This document shows, piece after piece, positions 30,425-39,290 of a stretch of 64,000 bases of DNA. Source of the DNA: Schizochytrium sp. CCTCC M209059 (Eukaryota; Sar; Bigyra; Thraustochytrida; Thraustochytriidae); assembly GCA_000818945.1 (NCBI GenBank), contig KN805393.1:218332-282331 (forward strand), given 5' to 3'. The notes under the pieces were generated by a model that worked only from the letters and a program-made list of their open reading frames with translations, ran no database searches and was not told the DNA's origin. The position numbers were made by a program, and so were the translations under genes. Within the stretch, counting starts at the first letter, position 1; each line of letters begins with the position of its first letter.

Positions 30425-31567
30425 CGTGGGTTTGCGGCTCGCTCGCTCCGCGGTCGGTCACGTCGGCGAAGACACACCAGCACCTGCAGGTTTCGCACAG
30501 AGCCCTGTTCCACGGCGCCTCGCCCACGCTGCCTGTGCGACCCGTGCCCGCCCGGCGGCGCTGCCTTCGAAACTCGATGTGCGCGCAATGAACCCCGACT
30601 CACTCATTCACTCGAATGCCGAAAAAGAACAGAAAAAAGATCTTTTTTGATTACTTACTACTTGCACGACTCGATGATCAATCATCATAGGCAAGCAAGA
30701 CTCGATCGCGAAGCCAGAAGAGACCTATCTCGCATGAAAGCGACTTATAAAATCGTCTCCAAGTCATCCTGCCGGCCGCGGGAAAAAACCCGCGCAAGTG
30801 GGTTATATCCGTGGCGCAAGTGCGGAATGGTGGCAGGCTCGACTTGCGAAGCGGCGCGCAAGTGGACTTTGGCTGGCAGCGGGTGGCGGCAAGCGGCGAG
30901 GAGCGGCGTGCGGGCGCAAGTGCGTTATGCGCGGGCGCAAGTGGGCTTCCCGCGCATAGCGCACTTGCGGCGCGCGGGCTGCAAAGAGGAGCAGGCTGGC
31001 TGCCCGAGCGGCCAGACCTCGATTCCTAACATCCTCTCCTCCGCCCGCGCGCCCGCCGCGACGCGGACACGCCGCGCGCGCAGACCGCGGAGCCGCGCCA
31101 CGACGCCCGGCAGCCGCACCCGCCCGCGACGCGACGGCCCGCGCAGCCTGGCCTGGCAGGTTTGAATTGACAGACCGGGCGGCTCGGGCAGGCAAGCGAC
31201 GCGTACTTTGCGCGAGCTCGCGCCGCGCGAGCGACCGCAGCTGCGCCACGCCGGGGAGCCCGGAGAGGGACCGCGGCGCGAGAGGCGGGCCCTGGGCGCG
31301 GAGGACCCTCGCCTCGCAGCGCGGGCAGTCTCGATCGAGGGTACGCGCGAGCGAGCGAGCCAACGCCTGAAAAAAAGGCTCGCGAGCGAGGAGATACTTT
31401 TTTCGTTTCCCCACGTATACTATACTAGCGAGTTAAGACCTGGGCGTGGCTGAGGCTCGAGCTTTGGAGCTTGGACTCGATCGTGGAGCTGTTTGCACGC
31501 ACGTCCGTGGGTGACCTGAAAATTAGTCAGCGTACGCACGGCTGTTAACTGGCAAGAGACGGTGAAG
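30425..31567. other. Divergent promoter region with GCAAGTG motif cluster
   Basis: 1.1 kb between ALG12 and the TBL1-like gene. Six or so copies of GCAAGTG or its complement occur between ~30793 and 30970, often in the form GCGCAAGTGGG. The rest is strongly GC-rich. No gene is recognised. Confidence 0.6.
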
Positions 31568-33100
31568 ATGTCCATCAACTCGGACGAGCTCAACTTTCTG
31601 GTATACAGGTACCTGCAAGAGTCAGGCTACGTACACAGCGCCTTTACCTTTGCGTATGAAAGCCTTGTGGGCCGCGCAGACCTTGCAACCGCGGACATTC
31701 CTCCAGGGGCGCTCATTAACTTTTTGCAAAAGGGATTGCAGTATGTCGAGATCGAAAAGGAGCTCGAACAAGGCACGGGCAAGCTGGTGAACGGCCTCTC
31801 CCTCCTCTCAGCATCCCGCGACGGCAGCGACGCGATGGCAGGATCGAGCGCAGGAAATGCCACAGGCAGCGGAGGCGCTGCCGGAAGCGGCGCAGGCAGC
31901 GATCCCATGGACACATCCGGGGATAGTTCGAGCCGGAACGCGCAGACGCGCGGTGGCGTGGGCGGCACGACCCTGGGCCTGGCGGGCCAGGCCAAGGGGG
32001 GTGCCGCAGCTGGGGACGGTGCCTGGGTCGCCAAGGAAGACGTCACGGAACTCAAAGGCCACAAAATGGAGGTGCAGGTTTGCGCATGGAACCCGAAAGC
32101 CGATGTGATCGCCACCGGGTCCGCAGACTCCACGGCGCGGCTTTGGAGCATCCCGCGCGGCGCCTCGGGTCTTCCTGCAGGAAACTTAGCGTCGAAGAGC
32201 CCCATCGTCTTGCGGCATGCATCAATGGAAAATGGAACGCCAGAACTCAAAGATGTAAGCTCGCTCGACTGGAGGCCGGACGGCCAGCAGCTCGCCAGCG
32301 GCTCATACGACGGCACGGGCAGAATATGGGATGTAAAGGGCGATCTCGTGCAAACCCTTTCGCGCCACAAGGGAACCATCTTTTCCATTCGTTGGAATCC
32401 GTCAGGGACGTACCTGCTGAGCGGCAGTGTAGACAGGACCGCCGTTGTGTGGGACGCTAGCTCGGGCACTGTCTTGCAGGTCTTTGAAAATCACAAGGAG
32501 CCCGTACTCGACATTGCATGGCGAAACAACGAAACCTTTGCGACGTGTTCGACCGACAAGATGATTTACCTCTGCGAGGTCGGCAAACAGGAACCCTTGA
32601 CGCAGTTCTCGGGCCACAACCATGAGGTCAATTCGATCCAGTGGAACCACAACGCTGAGCTTTTGCTCTCCTGCTCCGACGACTTTACGGCGCGCCTTTG
32701 GAAGCCGGACCAGACCAGTCCTCTACGCACTTTTCACGAGCACACGGCCGCCATTCACCACGTCAAGTGGTCGCCAACGCAACGATCTCTCTTTGCGACG
32801 GCCTCGGACGATGCCACCGTCAAGACGTGGGATGCCGAGACTGGCAAGTGCATTTCTACCTTTGCAGACCATACCAAGGCTGTCTACAACCTCGCCTTTA
32901 GCCCCAACGGCGAATATCTTGCCACGGGCTCGCTTGACCACACCCTTCGCATCTGGAGCGTTAAGGATGGCAAGTGCATCCGTAAGTTCAAGGGCGACGG
33001 AGGCATCAACGAGGTGGCATGGAATCACACTGGCGACAAGGTCGCTGCGTGCCACATGAAACCCAGCAAGTCTCTCTTTATCATCGATTTCAAAAAGTAA
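31568..33100 (+). CDS. TBL1/TBL1XR1-like LisH and WD40 corepressor subunit
   Basis: About 510 residues from the ATG at 31568. The first residues, MSINSDELNFLVYRYLQESG, are almost those of animal TBL1 and cover the LisH tetramerisation motif; an F-box-like segment (PPGALINFLQKGLQYVE) follows. A Gly/Ala/Ser-rich linker (~85-155) leads to a WD40 propeller from ~160 to the end with about eight repeats (e.g. WNPKADVIATGSADSTARLW, SFDGTGRIWD-like blades, HTAAIHHVKWSP). TBL1 proteins are subunits of NCoR/SMRT-HDAC3 corepressor complexes; yeast Sif2 is the counterpart in Set3C. A chromatin corepressor role is therefore expected. Intronless. Confidence 0.95.
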   Translation: MSINSDELNFLVYRYLQESGYVHSAFTFAYESLVGRADLATADIPPGALINFLQKGLQYVEIEKELEQGTGKLVNGLSLLSASRDGSDAMAGSSAGNATGSGGAAGSGAGSDPMDTSGDSSSRNAQTRGGVGGTTLGLAGQAKGGAAAGDGAWVAKEDVTELKGHKMEVQVCAWNPKADVIATGSADSTARLWSIPRGASGLPAGNLASKSPIVLRHASMENGTPELKDVSSLDWRPDGQQLASGSYDGTGRIWDVKGDLVQTLSRHKGTIFSIRWNPSGTYLLSGSVDRTAVVWDASSGTVLQVFENHKEPVLDIAWRNNETFATCSTDKMIYLCEVGKQEPLTQFSGHNHEVNSIQWNHNAELLLSCSDDFTARLWKPDQTSPLRTFHEHTAAIHHVKWSPTQRSLFATASDDATVKTWDAETGKCISTFADHTKAVYNLAFSPNGEYLATGSLDHTLRIWSVKDGKCIRKFKGDGGINEVAWNHTGDKVAACHMKPSKSLFIIDFKK

Positions 33101-33505
33101 GTGCGAGCAAATTGCTCGTGGCATTTGCTGGAATTTTCCCTGTTTTCTCAGAATATTTTCACCTTTATGTTTTTGCCTGCGTGTTTGCCCCAAGTGTGGT
33201 TGTACAACGTCAATGAATTTAGGCGTCTCCCGAAATCGTCATCAAATATTGAATTGAAATTTGGGTTTTAAGAGTGTTGCAGCAACCTGCGAATGCTTGA
33301 TCTACCAAACAAACTTTTGTCCGCCTTTGCACGGAAGCCAAGAATAATACTATTATGTTGCACATCACAGATTGAATTGAATTTGATTGCATTGGTATGA
33401 CTTGAGTTTTGACCTGAAATGGATGAATTCAATGCGCCTCGATTCAAGTCCATCGATTCGAGTCGAGAAAAGTTGTCTTTTTTTTTCATTCATTCATTTA
33501 TTCGT
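33101..33505. other. Convergent 3' intergenic region
   Basis: Between the TBL1-like and Nse1-like genes. AT-rich; nothing recognised apart from a short CATT repeat (~33487-33505) beside the Nse1 stop codon. Confidence 0.55.
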
Positions 33506-34733
33506 TCATGCTGGAGTGCGCCGTCGTCGCTTTCCTGTTCCAGATCCACGTGCACCACGCGCGCGTTTGCCACGTCCGCCACCATAGTCTTCATCGTCTT
33601 CGTCCTCGTCTTCATCCTCATCGTCTTCGTCGTGAGGCTGCTGCTGTTGCTGGGAACGTCGTCGTGCCACCGATTGCGAGGTCGGGGCAGCGTCCTCCTC
33701 CGCTGAGCTATCGTCGTATGCCGCGTCATTAACTTCATTAGCACGGTCGTTCAAAAGAGCAACATTGCCACCGTTTTTGTAGAAAGTTGTACGCAACACA
33801 AACAAGCTCGTCGTCTGGTCTTGTGCAGCCCCGAGGTCGCGAAGCGTGCTCTGCAGCTCCACCAGCGTGCGCGGTCCGCCCGTGTAGCGACCTTGTTCGG
33901 TTTCGTGCGCACGGAGCCACTTGCGCTTCGTCAAGCGTCTCAGAAAGTCGTCAAGCGCAAGATTCGGGAACTTGCCTCGCGTAAGGTCATTTCCGTTCAT
34001 GAGTTTCTTCGCCTCGCTCATGACCACATCACCGCGGTCGCTATTTGCGAGGTGCTCCAGGATTTCTTTAAATAGCGTGCGCTCGTGGTCCTTGAACTCA
34101 GAGCCTGCAGCTTTGGAAATTTCATCGTCTCGTCCGTTCACAAGTACATAGTACACCTTACCATCCAGGTCTCGCAGAAGCTGTTTCCGGATCTCTAGGC
34201 CAAGGTTGGCCTCGCTCAGTTTGGTGCGGATGACGCCAACAAAGGAATCGAGCGCCTGCGGCTCAATTTGCAAGGGCTTACCAGCTCGATCTCCTACCTT
34301 TTGTACTTCCGCGCGGAGCTCGTCAGCATCGAATGCACTGTATAATAAGCGCTTTGCGTCAGTGAGTCATCCAACTCGTCAAACGTTGCAAGAAAATTCC
34401 TCCCAACAGCTCTTTCGCTCTCGCGAGTTGCCTTGCGCTCTCGCGAGTTGCCTTACGCTCTCGCGAGTTGCCTTACGCTCGCACAAGTTGCCTTGCGCTC
34501 GATCAAGTTGCCTTACGCTCGCACAAATTGCCTCGTGCCCGCACAAGTTGTCTTGCGCTCGCGCGAGTTGCCTTTCGCTCGCGCGAGTTGCCTTTCGCTC
34601 GCGCGAGTTGCCTTTCGCCGCTCTCGCGACGAGCGCATCCATCCATCCGTCCATTCCCCATGTTTTTTCCAACCTACAACTCGCGCATGAAGGACTGCAG
34701 CACCAAGCGGTGAACCTGCGTGTACTCCGACAT
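33506..34733 (-). CDS. NSE1: Nse1-like subunit of the SMC5/6 complex, lacking the RING (two exons)
   Basis: Spliced model: exon 1 34678-34733 and exon 2 33506-34337, intron 34338-34677 (GTAGGT...TATACAG, phase 2), total 295 residues. Exon 1 gives MSEYTQVHRLVLQSFMRE, matching the Nse1 N-terminus, and joins in frame to FAFDADELRAEV. The two winged-helix regions follow: KVYYVLVNGRDDEISKAAGSEF, ERTLFKEILEHL, and FLRRLTKRKWLRAHETEQGRYTGGPRTLVELQ. Nse1 normally ends with a RING-like zinc domain that acts as ubiquitin ligase with Nse3. Here the C-terminus (~210-295) has no Cys, and instead a Gln/Asp/Glu-rich stretch and a basic, probably nuclear-localising tail. The frame start drawn at 34273 would be a TTG and omits the conserved N-terminus. 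Confidence 0.85.
34415..34614. repeat. 20-bp minisatellite inside the Nse1 intron
   Basis: Ten units of 20 bp, consensus TCGCTCGCGCGAGTTGCCTT with variants in the middle (CTCTCGCGAG, CTCGCACAAG, CTCGATCAAG). The units lie wholly between the donor (34677) and acceptor (34338) of the Nse1 intron. There are no unique spacers between units, so this is not a CRISPR-like array. Confidence 0.92.
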
Positions 34734-35701
34734 CTTGGCCGTACGCGGGAGCGCCTGTCTGCACGTCTCCCTGGCTCGCTGGCTGTCCCTGCGCGTCTAC
34801 GTGTCCGTTTGCGCGGACTTGGACGTAAAGGGTCTGCGACGAGATCGTCAAGCAAGTTGAACCCACCTAACCACCAGAACAGTATGATATGACCGATCAA
34901 TAGGACAAGACCCACCGACCTTGTTTGCGCTGAGACTGACAACGCGGTGGCGAGTGAGGAGTCCTTCACCACGCGATGGCTAACCAACCTGTTATCGAAC
35001 GCACTTCAGATGACTCGTGCAAATGGAATGGAGACATCATAATGGACTTCTGCCTATGTGCTATACAATGTGTCACTTTCTTGAAGGGGCAAGGGGAGCT
35101 AAGGCTAGGCTCTGGGTTTTGGGCGCCCCTGGCCTACACGGGCCTCGGCGTCGGCAAGAGAGATAAGATTTACAAAACACGGACATTTGTTCAAGAGATA
35201 GTTTCGGATGATCGTCGTAAATTGCTGGATACTCGAGAATATGGTACTTGTGTCTTGTCTGGTACGATTGAAGAAATGTTTCGAAGTCTCGGGAAGGTGC
35301 ACACCACCAATCTGCAGCTGATGCTTCGCAAATGAATATGGTACAAAGGAAGACTAGAGTAGAGCCTTTATTCAAGTCAGGCTTCTTGCAGAAGACAGAT
35401 TTCGTCGATGTACACACCATTTCATGCGATTGTTCGAACCCACTCAACCTAGCACGCTTCAACTCTGCTTGCTTGCGTGCTTGCTTGCGTGATTGCTTGC
35501 CTGCCTGCTTGCTTGTTTGCTCGCTTGCGCAGGTTCTTTTTCCAGAGTCGACGATCATCATGGTTTCGAGCGTTCGCTCGCGCTGTTGATGAGAGAGAGG
35601 GCCACGAAAGATCGTCCGAAAAGAATTACTCACGCTGCTCCAAAACGTAACCAAGTTTGCGCGCGCGAGAGAGAGGGAGAGAGAAGCAAAGGCCAGCGAC
35701 A
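34734..35701. other. Divergent promoter region
   Basis: Between the Nse1-like and FKBP genes. Holds a GCTT/GCTTGC-rich microsatellite (~35465-35525) and a GA-rich stretch before the FKBP start (~35667-35690). A 119-codon ATG frame at 34976-35335 has no recognisable domain and is not called. Confidence 0.5.
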
Positions 35702-36298
35702 ATGGAGAAGGTTGAGAACTGCGACACCCTGTACGAGATTGTACAGGAGGGCGAGGGTAAGTGAAGGTTCCGTCCGTAGCAAGTGGTGGATTGATCTGAT
35801 CGATCGACGAACGGTCGCGGACACGCCGTATTTCGAAGCTTGAGGCGCGTGGGGCTGACGTTCGTTTCACGTCTTTGTATTTGCGCGTGCGCGCCGCACA
35901 GGAGATGCCACGGTGACCAAGGGCAGCACTGTCACGGTGCACGCCAAGGGCGTCGTTAAGGAGGTACGTAAGAGCCCCATTCCAAACGCTACCGCGACCA
36001 GACAACAACAAAATAACACTAAGCTGACCTTGCATACCCCTTCTTGAACCGCTTGCTACAGAACGACTACAAATTTTGGTCCACGCGTGACCCGGGTCAG
36101 CAGCCCTTCATGTACCAGGCTGGTATCGGCGGCGTCATCAAGGGCTGGGACATGGGCTGCCTCGGTATGAAGAAGGGCGAGATTCGTAAGCTCGAGATTC
36201 CGTGCCATGAGGGCTACGGCGAATCGGGCTTCCCGGCCTGGAAGATTCCCCCCAAGGCTACTCTCGTTTTCGAGATTGAGGTGCTTAAGATTCACTGA
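35702..36298 (+). CDS. FKBP-type peptidyl-prolyl cis-trans isomerase (three exons)
   Basis: Spliced model: exons 35702-35756, 35902-35963 and 36062-36298; introns open GTAAGT and GTACGT and close with CACAG and TACAG; total 117 residues. This is a single FKBP12-size domain, the rotamase that binds FK506/rapamycin in other species. Visible family positions are VTVHAKGVV, PFMYQAGIGGVIKGWD (Val-Ile and Trp of the pocket), GMKKGEIRKLEIP, YGESGFP and PPKATLVFEIEVLKIH. The FKBP12 pocket Tyr of HYTG is replaced (HAKG), and the FD pair is FW, so drug binding may be weakened. No signal peptide or ER-retention motif, so likely cytosolic. All three exons are needed for the fold. Confidence 0.92.
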
Positions 36299-36588
36299 GC
36301 CAGTCCCATTTCACCGTACGAATCCTCAGATCGCTGCTTGCGGTCAGAAGCTCTTATAATCTTTTCAGAATATCTTAGTTAAATGCGCTGATTGCTGCTT
36401 GATTCTTAATGGGTTGAAAACGATCTGATGATGCGTCATTTCTGTATACTCAGGTCACTGTTCCTTACTATACTTCATTTTGCTTTGCTTTACTTTACTT
36501 TACTTTTATCTTTGCTTTGCTTTGCTTCTTGTTCTTTTCAATAATTTGCGTGGTGAAATATCGTATGCATCTATGCTGCGCAATACAA

Positions 36589-37497
36589 TTAGACGATCTC
36601 GCTTTCTGCAGACGAAACATAGAGAGCACAGTTTTCAGACTCGAGTCTGGCGAGCTTTTCGTTGAAAGCGGCACGTTCAAGTTCATGTTGTTCTGCTTGT
36701 GCATCAAGCTGTCTCGTAAGGACGCTGATGAGGTTTCGTGTATCCCGTTTCGATCCACTTACACGCAATGCTTGTGCGCGACGCATAGACTCCATTTGCG
36801 TCTGTGCAAAGGTAGTCTGTTGCTGGGCTTGCCGTAGAGCTTCTTCGAGATCTTTGAGTCGATTTACGCGTCGACGGTCCTCCTTGCGTTCCGCTTGCAG
36901 CTTACGTTGTACGTTAACCAGTTTCCGGTTTTCTCCGCCCAAGGCTTCCAGGCGCGTTGCAAGCATACTTGCCTGCTGATGCTTTTCTGCTAGCTTAGCC
37001 TCTGTGCTGCGGAGTGAGGCCTCAAGGGCGGCATTGCGAGCTTTCATGACGCGCAAATCATCTTCGACTTCCTTGAGCCTTGCTTCTTCAGCTTGGTTCT
37101 GGGCCTCAGCATGATCATTTTCATGCTTTTGGCTCTCTAGCTCTTGATTGCGCCGGTACAATTTGCGAATGACCGCTTCTGCCACTGCAAGTCTATCGAG
37201 CGAGGAGTTTCCCGCACTTGTGACTTCCGGTCCCGCGCTACTCGAAGCGCCGTTTCCGTGGACGTTCGTACCCAAAGATCCCGACGGCGTTCCTGCAAGC
37301 TTGCAGGGATCGCTATAGTACTCTTTGAGCTGGGCCAAGTCTGCCATGGCACGCTGGAGCTCGGCATCGAGGTCTTCTTCAGCAATTCCCGCAGAACTTT
37401 TCCCACCTTTGATCGCCATGGGACCGAGCGAGTTCTTGTTTGCGGCCATCATCGCTACACGTTCCGTGCGAGGTCCTCCCGGTCTTGATCGTCGCAT
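36589..37497 (-). CDS. Coiled-coil protein of unknown function
   Basis: About 302 residues from the ATG at 37497; the frame stays open to 37563 but that part is a Cys/Val low-complexity run with no better start. I do not recognise a family. Residues ~20-60 carry an acidic helix (EEDLDAELQRAMADLAQLKEYY), then a Gly/Ser linker, then a long coiled coil from ~100 to the end, rich in Glu, Gln, Arg and Ala with heptad-like Leu spacing (e.g. RLEALGGENRKLVNVQRKLQAERK). No motor, kinase or membrane segment is seen. A cytoskeletal or scaffold role is possible but not supported by a specific motif. Confidence 0.7.
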   Translation of the reverse strand: MRRSRPGGPRTERVAMMAANKNSLGPMAIKGGKSSAGIAEEDLDAELQRAMADLAQLKEYYSDPCKLAGTPSGSLGTNVHGNGASSSAGPEVTSAGNSSLDRLAVAEAVIRKLYRRNQELESQKHENDHAEAQNQAEEARLKEVEDDLRVMKARNAALEASLRSTEAKLAEKHQQASMLATRLEALGGENRKLVNVQRKLQAERKEDRRRVNRLKDLEEALRQAQQQTTFAQTQMESMRRAQALRVSGSKRDTRNLISVLTRQLDAQAEQHELERAAFNEKLARLESENCALYVSSAESEIV

Positions 37498-38210
37498 TCT
37501 CTCCTTGCTTCGTCCGAAGAATTCCGTGCGTGAAGATTGACACACACGCACGCATACACACACGACTCACCTCGCCTCGCTCAGCACAAAATGATCAGTT
37601 CTGCCTCTTCCATCGAGATTCCACCTCGGACAATCTCGACCTCCTTCGTCCTCGTCGACGCTAGCTCTCTACCTAGCTCCGCTCCTTCGCTCCCTCGCCT
37701 CGCGCTCCACGCGCACGACCGCGCGCCTCCACCGCACTCATTTCCTCTCCATCCCTCCCTCCCAGTGTCCGTTGCGCGCTATCGTGCACGCTACGCCTCC
37801 AAACCTAACACCCCCTCCTGACAAACCTAACCCTCCGCCTGCACTGCACTGCACTGCACGCGCCTGCCCTTCCCTTGGGAGGGAAGGAGGGAAGGAGGGA
37901 AGGAGGGAAGGAGGGAGGGAGCGAGGCCGCGCGGTTTGGGACTTTCGATCGATCGATCGATCGATCGGTCGGACGAGATCCCGCCCATCCTCGTCGAACT
38001 TGCGGCGGCGATAGCCCACTTGCGGCGGCGCGATAGCCGACTGACTGGCCGGCTCACGATACTATCGCCGACTGGAGAGAGAAAGAAAGAACTAAAACAA
38101 ACAAAGAAGAAAGTCCGAAAGAATGAATGAATGAAAGATTGCAAGAAAGAATGAAAGATTGAAAGAAACAAAGATTGAAAGAAAGAAAGAAACAAAGAAA
38201 GACAGAAAGT

Positions 38211-38266
<56 letters not shown>

Positions 38267-38447
38267 GTGCACGAGAAGCGCAAGGTATAGAGCAGCGCGC
38301 GGCAGAGCGGAGAGGAGGGAGAGGAGAGGAGAGGAGAGAGCACGGCGCAGCAGCCCCGACGCGCGCAGGCGGAGCAGAGCGGCGAGGCAGGCAGCGGCGA
38401 GGCAGGCAGGCAGGCAGACAGACCGGCAGGCGGAGCGGCTGGGCGCG
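37498..38447. other. Divergent promoter region rich in simple repeats
   Basis: Between the coiled-coil and V-ATPase F genes. Contains GGAAGGGA repeats (37873-37920), a GATC run (37946-37968), two GCAAGTG-type motifs (37996-38040), a long GAAA/GAAT microsatellite (~38085-38267) and GAGAG and GGCA runs up to the start codon. The polyPhe-Leu-Ser frames on the other strand are translations of these repeats, not genes. Confidence 0.75.
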
Positions 38448-38804
38448 ATGGCGGACTCGCAGTTTTCGGGCAAGCTGATTGGCGTCATCGGCGACGAGGA
38501 CACCGTGACGGGCTTCCTGCTGGCCGGCGTGGGCGAGCGCACGTCCGCGGGGACGAACTTCCTCGTGGTGAAGAAGGAGACGCGCCCCGCCGAGGTCCTG
38601 CAGAAGTTTAAGGAGCTCACGGAGCGCGAGGACGTCGCCATTATCCTCATCAACCAGCACATTGCCAACCTCATCCGCCAGGAACTCGCAAAGTACACCA
38701 AGCTTGTGCCCACCGTGCTCGAGATTCCCTCCAAGGAGCACCCGTATGACCCCACCAAGGACCAGGTCCTCAAGCAGGTCAACCTTTTGCTGGGCGGCGA
38801 GTAA
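38448..38804 (+). CDS. V-type H+-ATPase subunit F
   Basis: A 118-residue protein, the usual length for subunit F (yeast Vma7). It matches the family throughout: LIGVIGDEDTVTGFLLAGVG, TNFLVVKKET, EREDVAIILINQHIANLIR, and PTVLEIPSKEHPYDPTKD near the end. Subunit F sits in the V1 central stalk next to subunit D and couples ATP hydrolysis to rotation. The ATG at 38448 begins MADSQFSGKL and is preceded by a GC-rich leader full of CAGG/GCAG repeats. Intronless. Confidence 0.97.
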   Translation: MADSQFSGKLIGVIGDEDTVTGFLLAGVGERTSAGTNFLVVKKETRPAEVLQKFKELTEREDVAIILINQHIANLIRQELAKYTKLVPTVLEIPSKEHPYDPTKDQVLKQVNLLLGGE

Positions 38805-39290
38805 ATCACGTCCTTCGCGCGGAGAAGCATCTTGACCATGCACCCAACCATTCAAATCTAAGTTCATCCCCAAATAAATGCTGTTTGTATTTCCTTTCTC
38901 GTCCTTTACAAACAAGGTTTGCTTGTAGTTCATCTTCAACCGCCGCGCAATCGAAGCCTTTTGTTCAATTCATCATCGTGCAACATTCCCTGTCCCCGGA
39001 TCCGGCGCCCAAGCTCCCGACTCCAACCAATTTTATCTAGCTCCAGCCTCAGCTTGTCAAGTCCTAATTGCCAAATTGCCTGCTTCATTTGGTTTTTGCG
39101 TCGCGCTTGTCCAAGCGCTGTCTTTCGAAAACAACAGCAAGAACAAAATACACCCAACGCTCTTTAACATGGAAGTGAACGGTTGTCTTTCCAAAACAGC
39201 AGCAAAAGAACATAATACACCCAATTCATAAACTTCCCTACCAACTGTAAACGTAAAGCACCCTACACTCCGCCCCGGAGTGCCGAGACT
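38805..39290. other. Convergent 3' intergenic region
   Basis: Between V-ATPase F and the golgin. A short duplicated motif around CTTTC(G/C)AAAACA(A/G)CAGCAA recurs at ~39122 and ~39188. No gene recognised. Confidence 0.55.

Noticed and set aside
34415..34614. CRISPR-like array
   Set aside because: Units are contiguous without unique spacers, and the array lies inside a eukaryotic intron.
34976..35335. 119-codon ATG frame
   Set aside because: No recognisable domain; lies in a divergent promoter region.
36589..37563. Start of the coiled-coil protein at 37563
   Set aside because: The added residues translate a CA/GT-type repeat; the ATG at 37497 is preferred.
38054..38939. Minus-strand frames with polyPhe/Leu/Ser, apparently membrane proteins
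   Set aside because: They are the complement of the GAAA microsatellite and of the V-ATPase F gene.
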